DNA of 64,000 nt from Chryseobacterium sp. ISL-6 (GTDB lineage Bacteria; Bacteroidota; Bacteroidia; Flavobacteriales; Weeksellaceae). Where the stretch lies: contig NZ_JAGGPT010000006.1 in assembly GCF_018613715.1 (NCBI RefSeq), forward strand, positions 248,001 through 312,000, in the 5' to 3' direction. Below the pieces are notes generated by a model. It searched no databases and had not been told where the DNA came from. It saw only the letters and a program-made list of their open reading frames with translations. Shown here in pieces: positions 7,028 to 16,224 of the stretch. The translations under genes and the position numbers were made by a program. Each line of letters begins with the position of its first letter. The first letter of the stretch is position 1.

Positions 7028-8824
7028 TTAATCGTTTAGTTTTAAAACTGCCATAAATGCAGATTGTGGTACTTCTACTCTACCAATCTGTTTCATTTTT
7101 TTCTTCCCTTCTTTCTGCTTTTCCAAAAGTTTACGTTTTCTGGAAATATCCCCTCCATAACATTTAGCGGTAACATCTTTTCTTAGGGCTTTAATGGTTT
7201 CTCTTGCGATAACTTTAGCTCCCAGAGCTGCTTGTACAGCAATATCAAACTGTTGTCTAGGAATCAGCTCACGAAGCTTTTCACACATCTTTTTACCAAT
7301 ATGATAAGCATTACTATCGTGAATTAATGAAGAAAGAGCATCTACCATATCTCCGTTGATCAGGATATCCATTTTTACCAATTTAGAAGCACGCATTCCA
7401 ATTGGTGTATAATCAAATGAAGCATATCCTTTTGAAATAGATTTCAGACGGTCATAAAAGTCGAATACAACTTCCGCCAAAGGCATATTAAATGTAAGCT
7501 CTACCCTATCTGCGGTCAAATAGCTCTGGTTAACAATCTCACCTCTCTTTTCAATACAAAGGGTCATAACCGGACCTACAAAATCTGATTTCGTAATAAT
7601 AGAAGCTTTTATAAAAGGTTCTTCTACCCTATCCAAAATCGTTGGATCCATCATCTCGGATGGGTTATTAATTAAGATTGCCGTTTCAGGTTCTCTTTTA
7701 GAATATCCAAGATATGAAACGTTAGGTACCGTTGTAATAACGTTCATATTAAATTCTCTATCCAAACGTTCCTGTACAATTTCCATGTGAAGCATTCCTA
7801 AGAATCCGCAACGGAAACCAAATCCAAGTGCCGCAGAACTTTCCGGTTCGAAAACCAGGGAAGCATCGTTCAGTCTTAGTTTTTCCAGTGAAAATCTTAA
7901 TTCTTCAAAGTCCTCAGAATCAATAGGATAAATTCCCGCAAAAACCATTGGCTTTACTTCTTCAAATCCATCAATAGCTTCTAAAGCAGGATTTTCAAAT
8001 GAAGTAATAGTATCCCCTACTTTTACCTCCCGTGCATCTTTGATCCCTGAGATAATATACCCTACATCACCACATTCAATCTTTTTCTTAGGAACCTGTT
8101 TTAGTTTCAATGTTCCTACTTCATCAGCACCATATTCTTTTCCTGTAGCAAAAAACTTAATTTTTTCGTTTTTGGAAATACTTCCATTGACTACTTTAAA
8201 ATAAGCTTCAATTCCTCTGAAAGGATTATAAACAGAATCGAAAATCAAAGCCTGTAATGGGCCGTCAGGATTTCCAACCGGAGCTGGAATTCTATTAACG
8301 ATCTGTTCAAGCAAGTCATGGACTCCTTCTCCTGTTTTTCCTGAAACTCTTAAAACGTCCTCAGGCTTACATCCCAAAAGACCAACAATTTCATCGGTTA
8401 CTTCTTCAGGGTTTGCTGAAGGAAGATCTATTTTATTAAGAATAGGAATGATCTCTAAATCATTCTCTAACGCCAAGTAAAGATTACTAATTGTTTGTGC
8501 CTGAATACTTTGCGCAGCATCTACAATAAGAAGTGCACCTTCGCAGGCTGCTATTGATCGGGAAACTTCGTAGGAGAAATCTACGTGGCCAGGGGTATCG
8601 ATCAGGTTTAAAATATATTTTTCCCCCTTGTATTCATAATCCATCTGGATCGCATGAGATTTAATAGTAATCCCACGTTCTTTCTCCAAATCCATATCAT
8701 CCAGGGTCTGAGACTGTAATTCTCTTTGGGTAACAGTATTGGTATATTCCAATAAACGATCAGCCAAAGTACTCTTACCGTGGTCAATATGAGCGATTAT
8801 GCAAAAATTTCGTATGTTTTTCAT
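7028..8824 (-). CDS. lepA: Elongation factor 4 (LepA), ribosomal back-translocase
   Basis: 598 residues, the usual length for LepA. The GTPase domain starts with [10 protein letters not shown] (P-loop, residues 10-19), switch region [20 protein letters not shown] (G3) and NKIDLP (G4). Domains II, III and V follow, with the LepA-specific C-terminal domain (Lys/Arg-rich [21 protein letters not shown] and the final [12 protein letters not shown]). The factor binds ribosomes and promotes back-translocation or fidelity under stress. The start MKNIRNFC is well placed 20-27 bases from a TATCTTTG -7 element on the minus strand. Single-gene transcript. Confidence 0.98.
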   Translation of the reverse strand: MKNIRNFCIIAHIDHGKSTLADRLLEYTNTVTQRELQSQTLDDMDLEKERGITIKSHAIQMDYEYKGEKYILNLIDTPGHVDFSYEVSRSIAACEGALLIVDAAQSIQAQTISNLYLALENDLEIIPILNKIDLPSANPEEVTDEIVGLLGCKPEDVLRVSGKTGEGVHDLLEQIVNRIPAPVGNPDGPLQALIFDSVYNPFRGIEAYFKVVNGSISKNEKIKFFATGKEYGADEVGTLKLKQVPKKKIECGDVGYIISGIKDAREVKVGDTITSFENPALEAIDGFEEVKPMVFAGIYPIDSEDFEELRFSLEKLRLNDASLVFEPESSAALGFGFRCGFLGMLHMEIVQERLDREFNMNVITTVPNVSYLGYSKREPETAILINNPSEMMDPTILDRVEEPFIKASIITKSDFVGPVMTLCIEKRGEIVNQSYLTADRVELTFNMPLAEVVFDFYDRLKSISKGYASFDYTPIGMRASKLVKMDILINGDMVDALSSLIHDSNAYHIGKKMCEKLRELIPRQQFDIAVQAALGAKVIARETIKALRKDVTAKCYGGDISRKRKLLEKQKEGKKKMKQIGRVEVPQSAFMAVLKLND

Positions 8825-8843
8825 TTAAGAACCTTGTAATTTG

Positions 8844-8851
8844 CAAAGATA
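8844..8851 (-). promoter_or_regulatory. -7 promoter element of lepA
   Basis: TATCTTTG on the minus strand, matching the Bacteroidetes TAnnTTTG consensus, about 20 bases before the lepA ATG. No -33 TTG at the usual spacing is clear. Confidence 0.5.
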
Positions 8852-9080
8852 AAAAAAACGAAGACAATTCCTCTCTCTTAATTTTATTGGGTGAAATTAA
8901 TTTTAATTATTGATTTTAAGCAGATAATACTTGTTGATATTATTACGTTAAATTAAGTAATATATTCCTGCAATAAGCAATACAACACGGATCTGTTTAT
9001 AAAAAAAATGTGTTTCAATTGCCTGTAAAATTTTAAAAATATTTATCTTTTCAGTTTATTTTCAAATCATAAAGCTCAGG

Positions 9081-9088
9081 TACATTTG
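9081..9088 (+). promoter_or_regulatory. -7 promoter element of the GH92 gene
   Basis: TACATTTG fits TAnnTTTG and lies 49 bases before the ATG at 9138. The rest of the 313-base lepA/GH92 divergent gap is AT-rich with no recognisable gene or RNA. Confidence 0.4.
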
Positions 9089-9137
9089 AAAAACATTTAA
9101 TTAAAACCTGAATTATGGCAATAACCGATCTATACTC

Positions 9138-11429
9138 ATGAAAAAATTAACCTATCTGTTACTTTTTATTATTCCGTTAACTCAATTAAAATCACAATGG
9201 GTGGAAAAAGCTTTGGATCATCCGGAAGAATGGGTAAATCCATTAATTGGAACACTTTCCAAACCTTCGCTTTCTAATGGAAATACATATCCCGCTGTAA
9301 CAGTACCCTACGGAATGAACCTGTGGACTCCTCAAACCGGTAAAAATGGTGATGGCTGGCAGTATCAGTACGATGCAGATAAAATACGTGGCATAAAACA
9401 AACCCATCAGCCTTCGCCCTGGATGAATGACTACGGCATGTTTTCTATTATGCCGGTTACAGGAAAAATGAGTTTTAATGAAGATGAAAGAGCAAGTTGG
9501 TTTTCACACAAATCGGAGGTATCTAAACCTTATTATTACAGTGTTTACCTGGCTAATCACAATGTAACGGCTGAAGTTACACCAACTGAACGTGCTGCAC
9601 AATTTCGATTGACATACCCCAAATCTGACAGTTCATGGGTTGTTATCGATGCATTCGATAAAGGATCAAGTATTACCATCATCCCTTCCCAAAAGAAAAT
9701 TGTTGGTTATTCTACAAGGTACTCACGTGGAAAATTAGTGGGCTTCAAAAACTATTTTGTTATTTATTCAGATAAACCATTTACAAAATACACTTCATGG
9801 AAGGATAAAAGTCTTGTAAAAGATTCTCTTCATATTACAGGAAATCATTGTGGTGCTATCATTGGTTTTGCTACGCAGAAAGGAGAAAAAGTAAACTTAC
9901 GTGTTGCTTCTTCATTCATTAGTTTAGAACAGGCGGAACTCAATTTACAACGTGAGCTTTCTAAGGACTCATTTGATACTACTTACGAAAAGGCCAAGTT
10001 ATCATGGAATGAAAAGTTGAAAAAAGTGGAAGTATCTGGTGGAAGTATCGATCAGATGCGTACATTCTACTCTGCATTATACCGCATGCTGTGCTTTCCT
10101 CATAAAATGTATGAGATCAATAAAAACAATGAGGTTGTACATTACAGCCCCTATACAGGAAAAACGGAACCTGGTTATCGCTTTGCAGGAACAGGATTCT
10201 GGGACACCTTTAGGGCTCTTTATCCATTTTTAAATCTTGTCTACCCAAGCATCAATGTTGAAATGCAGAAAGGACTGATCAGTGACTATAAGGAAGGCGG
10301 CTGGTTACCGGAATGGTCCAGTCCGGCGTATGCAGACTGTATGATCGGAAACAATTCTGCTTCTGTTGTTGCGGATGCCTATATAAAAGGACTTAGAGGT
10401 TATGATATCAATACGCTGTATGAGGCTCTTCTTCATGGTGCAAATAATGCCGGCCCTGAAGCAACAGGTAGAATGGGAATTGAGTACTATAAAAAATTAG
10501 GATATGTTCCTTATGATGTTAAAATTAATGAAAACGCTGCAAGAACTTTAGAATATGCATATGATGATTTCACCATCTATAAGCTTGGAAAAGCCTTGGG
10601 TCGTCCGGAATCCGAATGGGCCGAATATGCCAAACGTTCTCAGAATTATCAAAAAATAATAGATCCCGAAACAAAACTGGCAAGAGGACGAAATCTTGAC
10701 GGAAGTTTCCAAAAACCTTTCAATCCTTTCAAATGGGGTGATGCATTCACAGAAGGCAATAGCTGGCATTATACATGGTCTGTTTTTCACGATATAGAAG
10801 GGCTTTCAAAATTAATGGGTGGCAAAAAACAATTTGTAAAAAAACTGGATTCACTTTTCGAAATGCCCCCTCTTTTTGATGATAGCTATTATGGCAGTAC
10901 GATTCATGAAATACAGGAAATGATCAATGCCAATATGGGGCAATATGCACATGGAAATCAACCGGCACAACATATTATTTATTTATACAATTATGCTGGT
11001 GAACCCTGGAAAACACAATATTGGGTTCGTGAAACCCTTAATCGTCTTTACCAGCCAACACCAGATGGCTATTGTGGAGATGAGGACAATGGCCAAACTT
11101 CTGCATGGTATATATTCTCAGCATTAGGATTTTATCCTGTCACTCCGGCTACAGATCAATATGTTTTGGGAGCTCCACTGTTTCAAAAAGCAATTATCCA
11201 TTTGGAAAACGGCAAAAACATTGAAATCAATGCTCAGGAAAACAGTAAGGAAAAAATGTATGTAAAATCATTAAATATGAATGGTCAGCCCTATTCCAAA
11301 AACTGGTTAAACCATCAGGAATTAATGAAAGGTGCTGTGCTGCAATTTATAATGGATGATAAACCGAATAAGAATCGGGGAACCAATGAAAAAGATTTTC
11401 CATATTCTTATTCTACGGACAAAAAGTAA
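9138..11429 (+). CDS. GH92 family alpha-mannosidase, secreted
   Basis: 763 residues with a Sec signal peptide (MKKLTYLLLFIIPLTQLKSQ). The mature protein has the two-domain GH92 architecture: an N-terminal beta-sandwich beginning WVNPLIGT with GNTYPAVTVPYGMNLWTPQT, and a C-terminal alpha/alpha toroid. Hallmarks in the toroid are GTGFWDTFRALYP, PEWSSPAYADCMIGNNSASVVADAYIKG, GNSWHYTWSVFHD and GDEDNGQTSAWYIFSALGFYPV. The DEDNGQ and EWS segments carry the calcium and catalytic acids in the family. GH92 enzymes are Ca-dependent exo-alpha-mannosidases (1,2 being commonest) that trim N-glycans or yeast mannan. It stands outside any visible polysaccharide-utilisation locus; no SusC/SusD pair is adjacent. 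Linkage specificity cannot be assigned. Confidence 0.95.
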   Translation: MKKLTYLLLFIIPLTQLKSQWVEKALDHPEEWVNPLIGTLSKPSLSNGNTYPAVTVPYGMNLWTPQTGKNGDGWQYQYDADKIRGIKQTHQPSPWMNDYGMFSIMPVTGKMSFNEDERASWFSHKSEVSKPYYYSVYLANHNVTAEVTPTERAAQFRLTYPKSDSSWVVIDAFDKGSSITIIPSQKKIVGYSTRYSRGKLVGFKNYFVIYSDKPFTKYTSWKDKSLVKDSLHITGNHCGAIIGFATQKGEKVNLRVASSFISLEQAELNLQRELSKDSFDTTYEKAKLSWNEKLKKVEVSGGSIDQMRTFYSALYRMLCFPHKMYEINKNNEVVHYSPYTGKTEPGYRFAGTGFWDTFRALYPFLNLVYPSINVEMQKGLISDYKEGGWLPEWSSPAYADCMIGNNSASVVADAYIKGLRGYDINTLYEALLHGANNAGPEATGRMGIEYYKKLGYVPYDVKINENAARTLEYAYDDFTIYKLGKALGRPESEWAEYAKRSQNYQKIIDPETKLARGRNLDGSFQKPFNPFKWGDAFTEGNSWHYTWSVFHDIEGLSKLMGGKKQFVKKLDSLFEMPPLFDDSYYGSTIHEIQEMINANMGQYAHGNQPAQHIIYLYNYAGEPWKTQYWVRETLNRLYQPTPDGYCGDEDNGQTSAWYIFSALGFYPVTPATDQYVLGAPLFQKAIIHLENGKNIEINAQENSKEKMYVKSLNMNGQPYSKNWLNHQELMKGAVLQFIMDDKPNKNRGTNEKDFPYSYSTDKK

Positions 11430-11465
11430 AAACAAAAGAGAGACAAGTTGTCTCTCTTTTGTTTT
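11429..11465. terminator. Bidirectional terminator
   Basis: Long near-perfect palindrome AAAACAAAAGAGAGACAA / TTGTCTCTCTTTTGTTTT between the convergent GH92 gene and the unknown protein gene. Confidence 0.88.
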
Positions 11466-11470
11466 ATAGA

Positions 11471-12490
11471 TTATTTTGTTTTATCAAAACCTTCGGGTAA
11501 AATATAATGTCCTGTAAAGGGATCAAGATAAACTTCAGATCCGGGATCTCCTTTTCTTTTACTTTGAATCCCTGCATCTATTACTGCACCAATAATGCCA
11601 CCAACTAAACCGCCTGCCATTCCTCCAATCATAGCTCCATTGGTTGATGTTTCCGGAAATAGATCTGACTTTTTAGCCTCAATAAAAAGCCCCTGATCAT
11701 TTTTGAAAATCTCAACATAACCAACTGGTATATTTTTATAAGCAATGCCATTATGTACAAAAGCATAAAAGTGTCGTATCCCCATTTTTTCTTCTCCATT
11801 CACAGCCTTTGTAACAATTCCTTTATCATTGGTCTTCAATGTAAAATCAGGATCAGGATTGTGTGTAAAAAAGCTGTAATAGTCTTTATAAACTCCATCT
11901 TTTAATTTATCTGTTTTAAAAATATCCAGTTTTTCCTTCAACAAAACAGCATAATCTGTTAGCTCATTTTCCGCAACTGCGAATTCCCAAGGAGTTTTTT
12001 GATAAGAATTTTTAAATAGATCTGTGAAAATAAGTGTAATTTTTTTAGATAGACTTTGTGCCAGATAAGGCGATGTACGAGATGAAACGCTCGCAGCAGT
12101 ATCTTTTCTGAAGAGAAAATGATAGCCGTCTTCTTTTTTAATAAATGTGCTTGCTCGGAAATTAAGCTTCCCTATTGAAAATTTTTCTTTTTTATCTTCT
12201 ATTATTTCTATGTTTTCTAATAATAGAACCAGCTCATCTTTTCCTCTTATCGGATTATCTTTGAAAAACCAGTCAGTAATATCTTTTTCAGCACTGTTTT
12301 CAAAAACAATATTTACCTGATCTTTATGATACATTACATGACCCACTTCCTTATTAGGTCTTTGATCGATCACTGTAAGTCTTTTAACAGAATTTTTTTT
12401 GTCTTTAATAGATTTGGAAAGATCTATAATCTCAGTTTTCTGGGCAAATAGTGATCCTGAGAATAAAATAAATAATAATATTTTTTTCAT
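11471..12490 (-). CDS. Secreted protein of unknown function with glycine zipper
   Basis: 339 residues with a signal peptide (MKKILLFILFSGSLFAQ). The mature region is mixed alpha/beta with no recognised domain. Residues about 280-305 (NGAMIGGMAGGLVGGIIGAVIDAG) form a glycine-zipper hydrophobic segment like those of Gly-zipper outer-membrane lipoproteins and small pore-like domains. A charged C-terminus follows, ending YILPEGFDKTK. The gene is alone, convergent with GH92 and separated from the downstream-strand sigma operon by a hairpin. Periplasmic or outer-membrane association is inferred. I do not recognise the family. Confidence 0.65.
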   Translation of the reverse strand: MKKILLFILFSGSLFAQKTEIIDLSKSIKDKKNSVKRLTVIDQRPNKEVGHVMYHKDQVNIVFENSAEKDITDWFFKDNPIRGKDELVLLLENIEIIEDKKEKFSIGKLNFRASTFIKKEDGYHFLFRKDTAASVSSRTSPYLAQSLSKKITLIFTDLFKNSYQKTPWEFAVAENELTDYAVLLKEKLDIFKTDKLKDGVYKDYYSFFTHNPDPDFTLKTNDKGIVTKAVNGEEKMGIRHFYAFVHNGIAYKNIPVGYVEIFKNDQGLFIEAKKSDLFPETSTNGAMIGGMAGGLVGGIIGAVIDAGIQSKRKGDPGSEVYLDPFTGHYILPEGFDKTK

Positions 12491-12533
12491 AATTTACTTT
12501 TGCGCAAAAGTATGTATTTGGCCTGAAAATCAA

Positions 12534-12566
12534 ACGACTCTTACAAAAAATCTTCGTAAGAGTCGT
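12534..12566 (-). terminator. Terminator of the ECF sigma operon
   Basis: Perfect 11-bp stem ACGACTCTTAC / GTAAGAGTCGT with an 11-base loop just beyond the stop of the Spy-like gene. On the minus strand it is followed by a weak T-rich tail. Confidence 0.75.
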
Positions 12567-12588
12567 CCAACATTAAAAAAATAAACTA

Positions 12589-13101
12589 TTATGGGTTTTG
12601 TTTAGGTGTTGCCGTATTGTCATCGTGATCATGAGGTTTTCTATCATTCATTTTATCTCTCATCTTCCACTCTGATTGAAATAACTTCAATACTTTCTGG
12701 CAAGGAATCACCTGCTGCATCTTCTCAGCATATTTTTTTCTATTATCTAATAATTTCTGTCCAAGTTCAAAACTTTGCTGTAGCTTGATCTTAGCTTCTT
12801 CATCAGACATCTTTTCAGGATCAAAATCGGGGTTAAACTGGCTTTTTATTTGTTTCTGATTATCTATATATTCATTATAGATTGCAGTAAATGCAGCTTT
12901 ATCCTTTGCATCAACATTCAGATTATCTAACATCATATTATCTCTGAATTTCTTCAAAAGCTCTTTTCTTTCTTCGGGAGAAAGGTTATTTATTATCTCT
13001 TTTCTCTGTTTAGGGTCCATTTTCTTCCAGTCGTAATCCGTTCTTTGAGCCTGTAAACAAAAGCCATAAATAATAAAAAGTGTAAATAATATCTTTTTCA
13101 T
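12589..13101 (-). CDS. Periplasmic Spy/CpxP-like helical protein
   Basis: 170 residues with a signal peptide (MKKILFTLFIIYGFCLQAQ). The mature protein is helical and highly charged, with MDPKQRKEIINNLSPEERKELLKKF and a later EEAKIKLQQSFELGQKLLDNRKKYAEKMQQVIPCQKVLKLFQSEWKMRDKM region. That is the antiparallel-helix pattern of the LTxxQ (Spy/CpxP) family. The C-terminal tail is His/Asp-rich (DRKPHDHDDN), possibly metal-binding. It is 8 bases downstream of the anti-sigma-like gene and third in an ECF operon, so it is probably an envelope-stress chaperone or signal modulator (inference from context). Confidence 0.65.
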   Translation of the reverse strand: MKKILFTLFIIYGFCLQAQRTDYDWKKMDPKQRKEIINNLSPEERKELLKKFRDNMMLDNLNVDAKDKAAFTAIYNEYIDNQKQIKSQFNPDFDPEKMSDEEAKIKLQQSFELGQKLLDNRKKYAEKMQQVIPCQKVLKLFQSEWKMRDKMNDRKPHDHDDNTATPKQNP

Positions 13102-13109
13102 CTTTTCTT

Positions 13110-13652
13110 TTAATTATATAAATCTAAATAAACGTCTTCTGTGGAATTCTTAGCTAATTCTGCAATTTCTGTATTAGAAAATGAATCCAGATACTCGTTC
13201 ATTTTAGTATCCGTTTGTTTTGAAACAGTATTCCCTATCTGAGGTTTTGTTATATTTTCTGTTTCATTATCCTGAGAATACTCTGTATTTTTATTTTTCT
13301 TATTTTCAACTATTTGATCTGTATTTTCCACAGAATTTAAATCAGATTTCAAAGTTTCATAGGCAATCTCGCTTTCACTTTTGGGAGCTTGGTCATTCTT
13401 AGCATAGTTTGCTTCCGATACACCGGATCCTTTTGCTGTATTCTGATTTTGATCTGAATTATAAACAAAAGTAACTCCAAAGATTAAAGCTAATGACGCC
13501 GCAACTGCATACACCCAGTTTAATTTAAAGATGGGCGCTTTTTTGTTTGCTTTCACGTCATTCATTACTCTTTCCTGGATGTTATCAAACATATCATCAG
13601 GAATCTTGTAAATGTTTTTACGTTCTAATTTCTCTATATCGAATTCTTTCAT
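13110..13652 (-). CDS. Putative anti-sigma factor, single-pass membrane protein
   Basis: 180 residues. The N-terminal cytoplasmic segment (MKEFDIEKLERKNIYKIPDDMFDNIQERVMN) is followed by one transmembrane helix (about 47-62, VYAVAASLALIFGVTFV) and a low-complexity polar periplasmic part rich in N, Q, E, K, ending TEDVYLDLYN. This layout, directly after an ECF sigma gene (10 bases), is that of an anti-sigma factor, although no zinc-binding HxxxCxxC motif is seen. It probably holds the sigma factor at the membrane until a signal arrives. Confidence 0.65.
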   Translation of the reverse strand: MKEFDIEKLERKNIYKIPDDMFDNIQERVMNDVKANKKAPIFKLNWVYAVAASLALIFGVTFVYNSDQNQNTAKGSGVSEANYAKNDQAPKSESEIAYETLKSDLNSVENTDQIVENKKNKNTEYSQDNETENITKPQIGNTVSKQTDTKMNEYLDSFSNTEIAELAKNSTEDVYLDLYN

Positions 13653-13662
13653 CTTATGTTGG

Positions 13663-14220
13663 TCAAAAATTATTTTCGTAATTTTCTTTTATATATTCTT
13701 CTATCTTTTGCTTGGCATAATGGTAATTTGTTTTTAATGTTCCTACAGACATATCTACTATTTTTGATATTTCTTCGTAGGGCAAATCATCGTAATACCT
13801 CATCATAAATACGAGTTTCTGTTTTTCAGGCAGACTCTGTATGGCATTCTGTAGTAAAATTTGTATTTCGTCAGCATTCTTTTCTGCATTATCTGCTACA
13901 AGATTCTGCATATAATATTCAGCGTCTTCATCAGTTTTCTGCATTTTTTTCATTTTATTTATTTGCTGTAATGCTTCGTTGGTAGCAATTCTATACAACC
14001 AGGTGTATAGTTGGCTATCATTTTTGAACTGGTGAAAATTCTGATATGCTTTTATAAATGTATCCTGCAAAGTATCCTGAGCAAGATCTCCATCTACAAT
14101 GATCCTTCTTATATGCCAATACAATCTACTTTGATAAGCATCCATCAACGCACGAACTCCTTTATCTTGAGTTCGTGGGTCTTGCATCAGCGTAATAATT
14201 TCCGCGTCCTTAATCTTCAT
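13663..14220 (-). CDS. ECF-type RNA polymerase sigma factor
   Basis: 185 residues from ATG 14220 (MKIKDAEIITLM); a GTG 12 bases further upstream is possible but less likely. Sigma region 2 is visible as YWHIRRIIVDGDLAQDTLQDTFIKAYQNFHQFKNDSQLYTWLYRIATNEAL. Region 4 is ALPEKQ-type (LPEKQKLVFMMRYYDDLPYEEISKIVDMSVGTLKTNYHYAKQKIEEYI). It is first in a three-gene operon with a membrane anti-sigma-like protein and a Spy/CpxP-like periplasmic protein, which points to control of an envelope response. A TATTTTTG -7 element precedes it by about 25 bases. Confidence 0.93.
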   Translation of the reverse strand: MKIKDAEIITLMQDPRTQDKGVRALMDAYQSRLYWHIRRIIVDGDLAQDTLQDTFIKAYQNFHQFKNDSQLYTWLYRIATNEALQQINKMKKMQKTDEDAEYYMQNLVADNAEKNADEIQILLQNAIQSLPEKQKLVFMMRYYDDLPYEEISKIVDMSVGTLKTNYHYAKQKIEEYIKENYENNF

Positions 14221-14244
14221 AGATGCTTTCACTGTTTTGGATTA

Positions 14245-14252
14245 CAAAAATA
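14245..14252 (-). promoter_or_regulatory. -7 promoter element of the sigma operon
   Basis: TATTTTTG (TAnnTTTG) on the minus strand, 24 bases before the sigma-factor ATG. Confidence 0.4.
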
Positions 14253-14303
14253 TCTAAAAGTTAAATACTTTGTTCAATTTTCAGTCCAAAACTCATAAAA
14301 TAT

Positions 14304-14311
14304 TATCTTTG
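14304..14311 (+). promoter_or_regulatory. -7 promoter element abutting the DUF2520 start
   Basis: TATCTTTG ends 4 bases before the ATG at 14316. If used, transcription would start at or next to the start codon, giving a leaderless or nearly leaderless message. Confidence 0.4.
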
Positions 14312-14315
14312 TTAT

Positions 14316-15065
14316 ATGCAAATTGTAATTATAGGTTCCGGAAATGTGGCTTATCACCTGGCAAAAGCTTTTGTTCTGAGTAACATTCCATTAGCTCAAA
14401 TTTTTGGAAGAAATGAAAAAGACCTTGAAAAAATAGGTTCAGAGTTACATATTCCATATTCTACAGAACGGCTGGAAGATGCTGATGTATATCTTATATG
14501 TGTCAGCGACAATTCTGTAGAGGATATTTCTAAGATCATTACTAAAAAAAATGTTCTTGTCGCTCACACCTCTGGTTCGCTTCCTAAAGAAATTTTAGCA
14601 GGGGAGTACAGAAAAGCTAGTTTTTATCCTTTGCAAACTTTTTCTAAATCTAAAGATCTGAACTATGAGAAAATTCCTTTTTTTATAGAAACAGAAAATG
14701 AAGAAGATAGAAAACTGCTTTTCGAACTGGCCTCAAAAGTGTCAAAAAACGTCATGGAAAGCAATCATGAAAAAAGAAGATATATCCATCTTACGGCAGT
14801 TTTTGCCTGTAATTTTGTGAATCATCTTTTTTCTAAAGCTAAAGAAATTTCAGATTCTCAAGAAATTCCTTTTGACTATTTTTTACCATTAATTGATGAA
14901 ACAGTACAGAAAATTCATGAAATTGAACCTAAGCTAGCACAGACAGGGCCAGCAGTAAGAAACGATATAAGGGTTCTGGAACTTCATGAGCAACTGTTAA
15001 AAGATGAAAGTCTTGAAATATACAAAACAATAAATCACTCTATTAAAAAAATGTATGAGCTATAA
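14316..15065 (+). CDS. DUF2520 / Rossmann-like NAD(P)-binding protein
   Basis: 249 residues. The N-terminal Rossmann fold is shown by MQIVIIGSGNVAYHLAKAF (GxGxxA/G-type loop at residues 7-12) and a strand-loop ADVYLICVSDNSVEDI. A C-terminal helical domain carries the DUF2520 pattern (HLTAVFACNFVNHLFSKAKEI and TGPAVRNDIRVLELHEQLL). It resembles ProC/3-hydroxyisobutyrate-dehydrogenase-like dehydrogenases. The TGP..R.D motif is conserved in DUF2520, but the substrate is not known. It heads a plus-strand operon with the KdsC-like gene (11-base overlap), Maf and probably sprE. Confidence 0.85.
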   Translation: MQIVIIGSGNVAYHLAKAFVLSNIPLAQIFGRNEKDLEKIGSELHIPYSTERLEDADVYLICVSDNSVEDISKIITKKNVLVAHTSGSLPKEILAGEYRKASFYPLQTFSKSKDLNYEKIPFFIETENEEDRKLLFELASKVSKNVMESNHEKRRYIHLTAVFACNFVNHLFSKAKEISDSQEIPFDYFLPLIDETVQKIHEIEPKLAQTGPAVRNDIRVLELHEQLLKDESLEIYKTINHSIKKMYEL

Positions 15066-15573
15066 AGAGAAGTTAAAAGATATAAAGGCATTCGTATTTG
15101 ATGTGGATGGCGTTTTTACAGATGGCAGCGTTTATTTGATGCCTGGTGGAAATATGAGTAGGGTAATGAATGTCTTAGATGGCTATGCAGTTGTTAAAGC
15201 ATTAAAAAACAATTATTTAATAGGAGTTATCACGGGGGGAAATGATGAGATGGTAAAACACAGGATCCATTATTTGGGTATAGAAGATTATTATGCTAAA
15301 TCTCATAATAAAATGGTTGATTTTGAAGATTTTAAAAAGAAATATAACCTCAAGAACGAAGAAATTCTGACGATGGGTGATGATCTGCCAGATCTACATA
15401 TTATGGAAAATTCTGCTATAGCAGCGTGTCCTGAAAATGCCGTTCCTGAGATCAAAGGAATTTCAGATTATATATCAACAAAGCAGGGTGGAAGTGGAGC
15501 TGTACGTGATGTTATCGAACAGGTGATGAAAGTACAGGGAAACTGGCACGATGATAATACACAATCTGTATAA
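15055..15573 (+). CDS. KdsC-like HAD phosphatase (KDO-8-P phosphatase family)
   Basis: 172 residues of HAD class III without a cap, as in KdsC: motif I FDVDGVFTDGSVYL (nucleophile Asp, acid Asp two residues on), motif II ITGGND, and motif III-IV MGDDLPDLHIM. The size and lack of cap fit the tetrameric KdsC type, which removes phosphate from 3-deoxy-D-manno-octulosonate 8-phosphate in lipid A-KDO synthesis. YrbI-family phosphatases for related sugars look alike, so the substrate is a family-level inference. It overlaps the DUF2520 gene by 11 bases and is followed directly by maf. Confidence 0.88.
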   Translation: MSYKEKLKDIKAFVFDVDGVFTDGSVYLMPGGNMSRVMNVLDGYAVVKALKNNYLIGVITGGNDEMVKHRIHYLGIEDYYAKSHNKMVDFEDFKKKYNLKNEEILTMGDDLPDLHIMENSAIAACPENAVPEIKGISDYISTKQGGSGAVRDVIEQVMKVQGNWHDDNTQSV

Positions 15574-15582
15574 TTGGTCGAT

Positions 15583-16137
15583 ATGAAATTACTTTTAGCA
15601 TCACAATCTCCAAGAAGAAAAGAATTGCTTTCCAGTTTAGGGTTTGATTTTGAAGTGGTAAAAATAGATTGTGAGGAAATTCTTCCTGAAAATATTACAA
15701 TAGAAAATGCTGCCGCTTATCTTTCAAAATTAAAGGCGAATGCATTTAGATCTCTTCATGATGACGAAGTTTTATTGACCGCAGATACAGTGGTCGCAAT
15801 AGATCATCAAATTCTTGGGAAACCGAAAGACGAAGCAGATGCAAAGAATATGTTGAAAATGCTTTCCGGGAAAACACATCAGGTTTATACCGGGATAACC
15901 ATCCAAACATCCAATAAAACTTATACAGAGACAGATGTTGCGGATGTTGAGCTTGATGAAATTTCTGATGATGAAATTGATTACTATGTGAAAAATTATA
16001 AACCTTTCGACAAAGCGGGAAGTTATGGCATCCAGGAATGGCTGGGAATGGCAAAAATCAATAAATTATCCGGTAGCTTTTATACCATTATGGGTCTTCC
16101 TACCCATTTGGTATATAAAATTTTGAGAGAAATATAA
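15583..16137 (+). CDS. maf: Maf-like nucleotide pyrophosphatase
   Basis: 184 residues from ATG 15583 (MKLLLASQSPRRKELLSSLGFDF); a TTG nine bases upstream is less likely. Maf motifs are SQSPRRKELL, EENITIE..., LTADTVVAIDHQILGKPKDEADA (catalytic Asp in TADT), SGKTHQVYTG, and KAGSYGIQEWLG...GSFYTIMGLP. Maf proteins hydrolyse dTTP, UTP or modified nucleoside triphosphates. The Y-G-I-Q-E and G-S-F..-G-L-P signature fits the dTTP/UTP-acting group. Ten bases separate it from the KdsC-like stop. Confidence 0.93.
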   Translation: MKLLLASQSPRRKELLSSLGFDFEVVKIDCEEILPENITIENAAAYLSKLKANAFRSLHDDEVLLTADTVVAIDHQILGKPKDEADAKNMLKMLSGKTHQVYTGITIQTSNKTYTETDVADVELDEISDDEIDYYVKNYKPFDKAGSYGIQEWLGMAKINKLSGSFYTIMGLPTHLVYKILREI

Positions 16138-16224
16138 ATTTTTTCAAAATAAAATTTTATTATTTTTACAAAAATCATCAAACTACTGATAATAAAAAGT
16201 AGATTAGTTAGTTATATTGAAATA

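Noticed and set aside
9138-11429. Polysaccharide utilisation locus around the GH92 enzyme
   Set aside because: No SusC/SusD-type pair, sensor or other glycosidase is adjacent, so the enzyme is reported alone.
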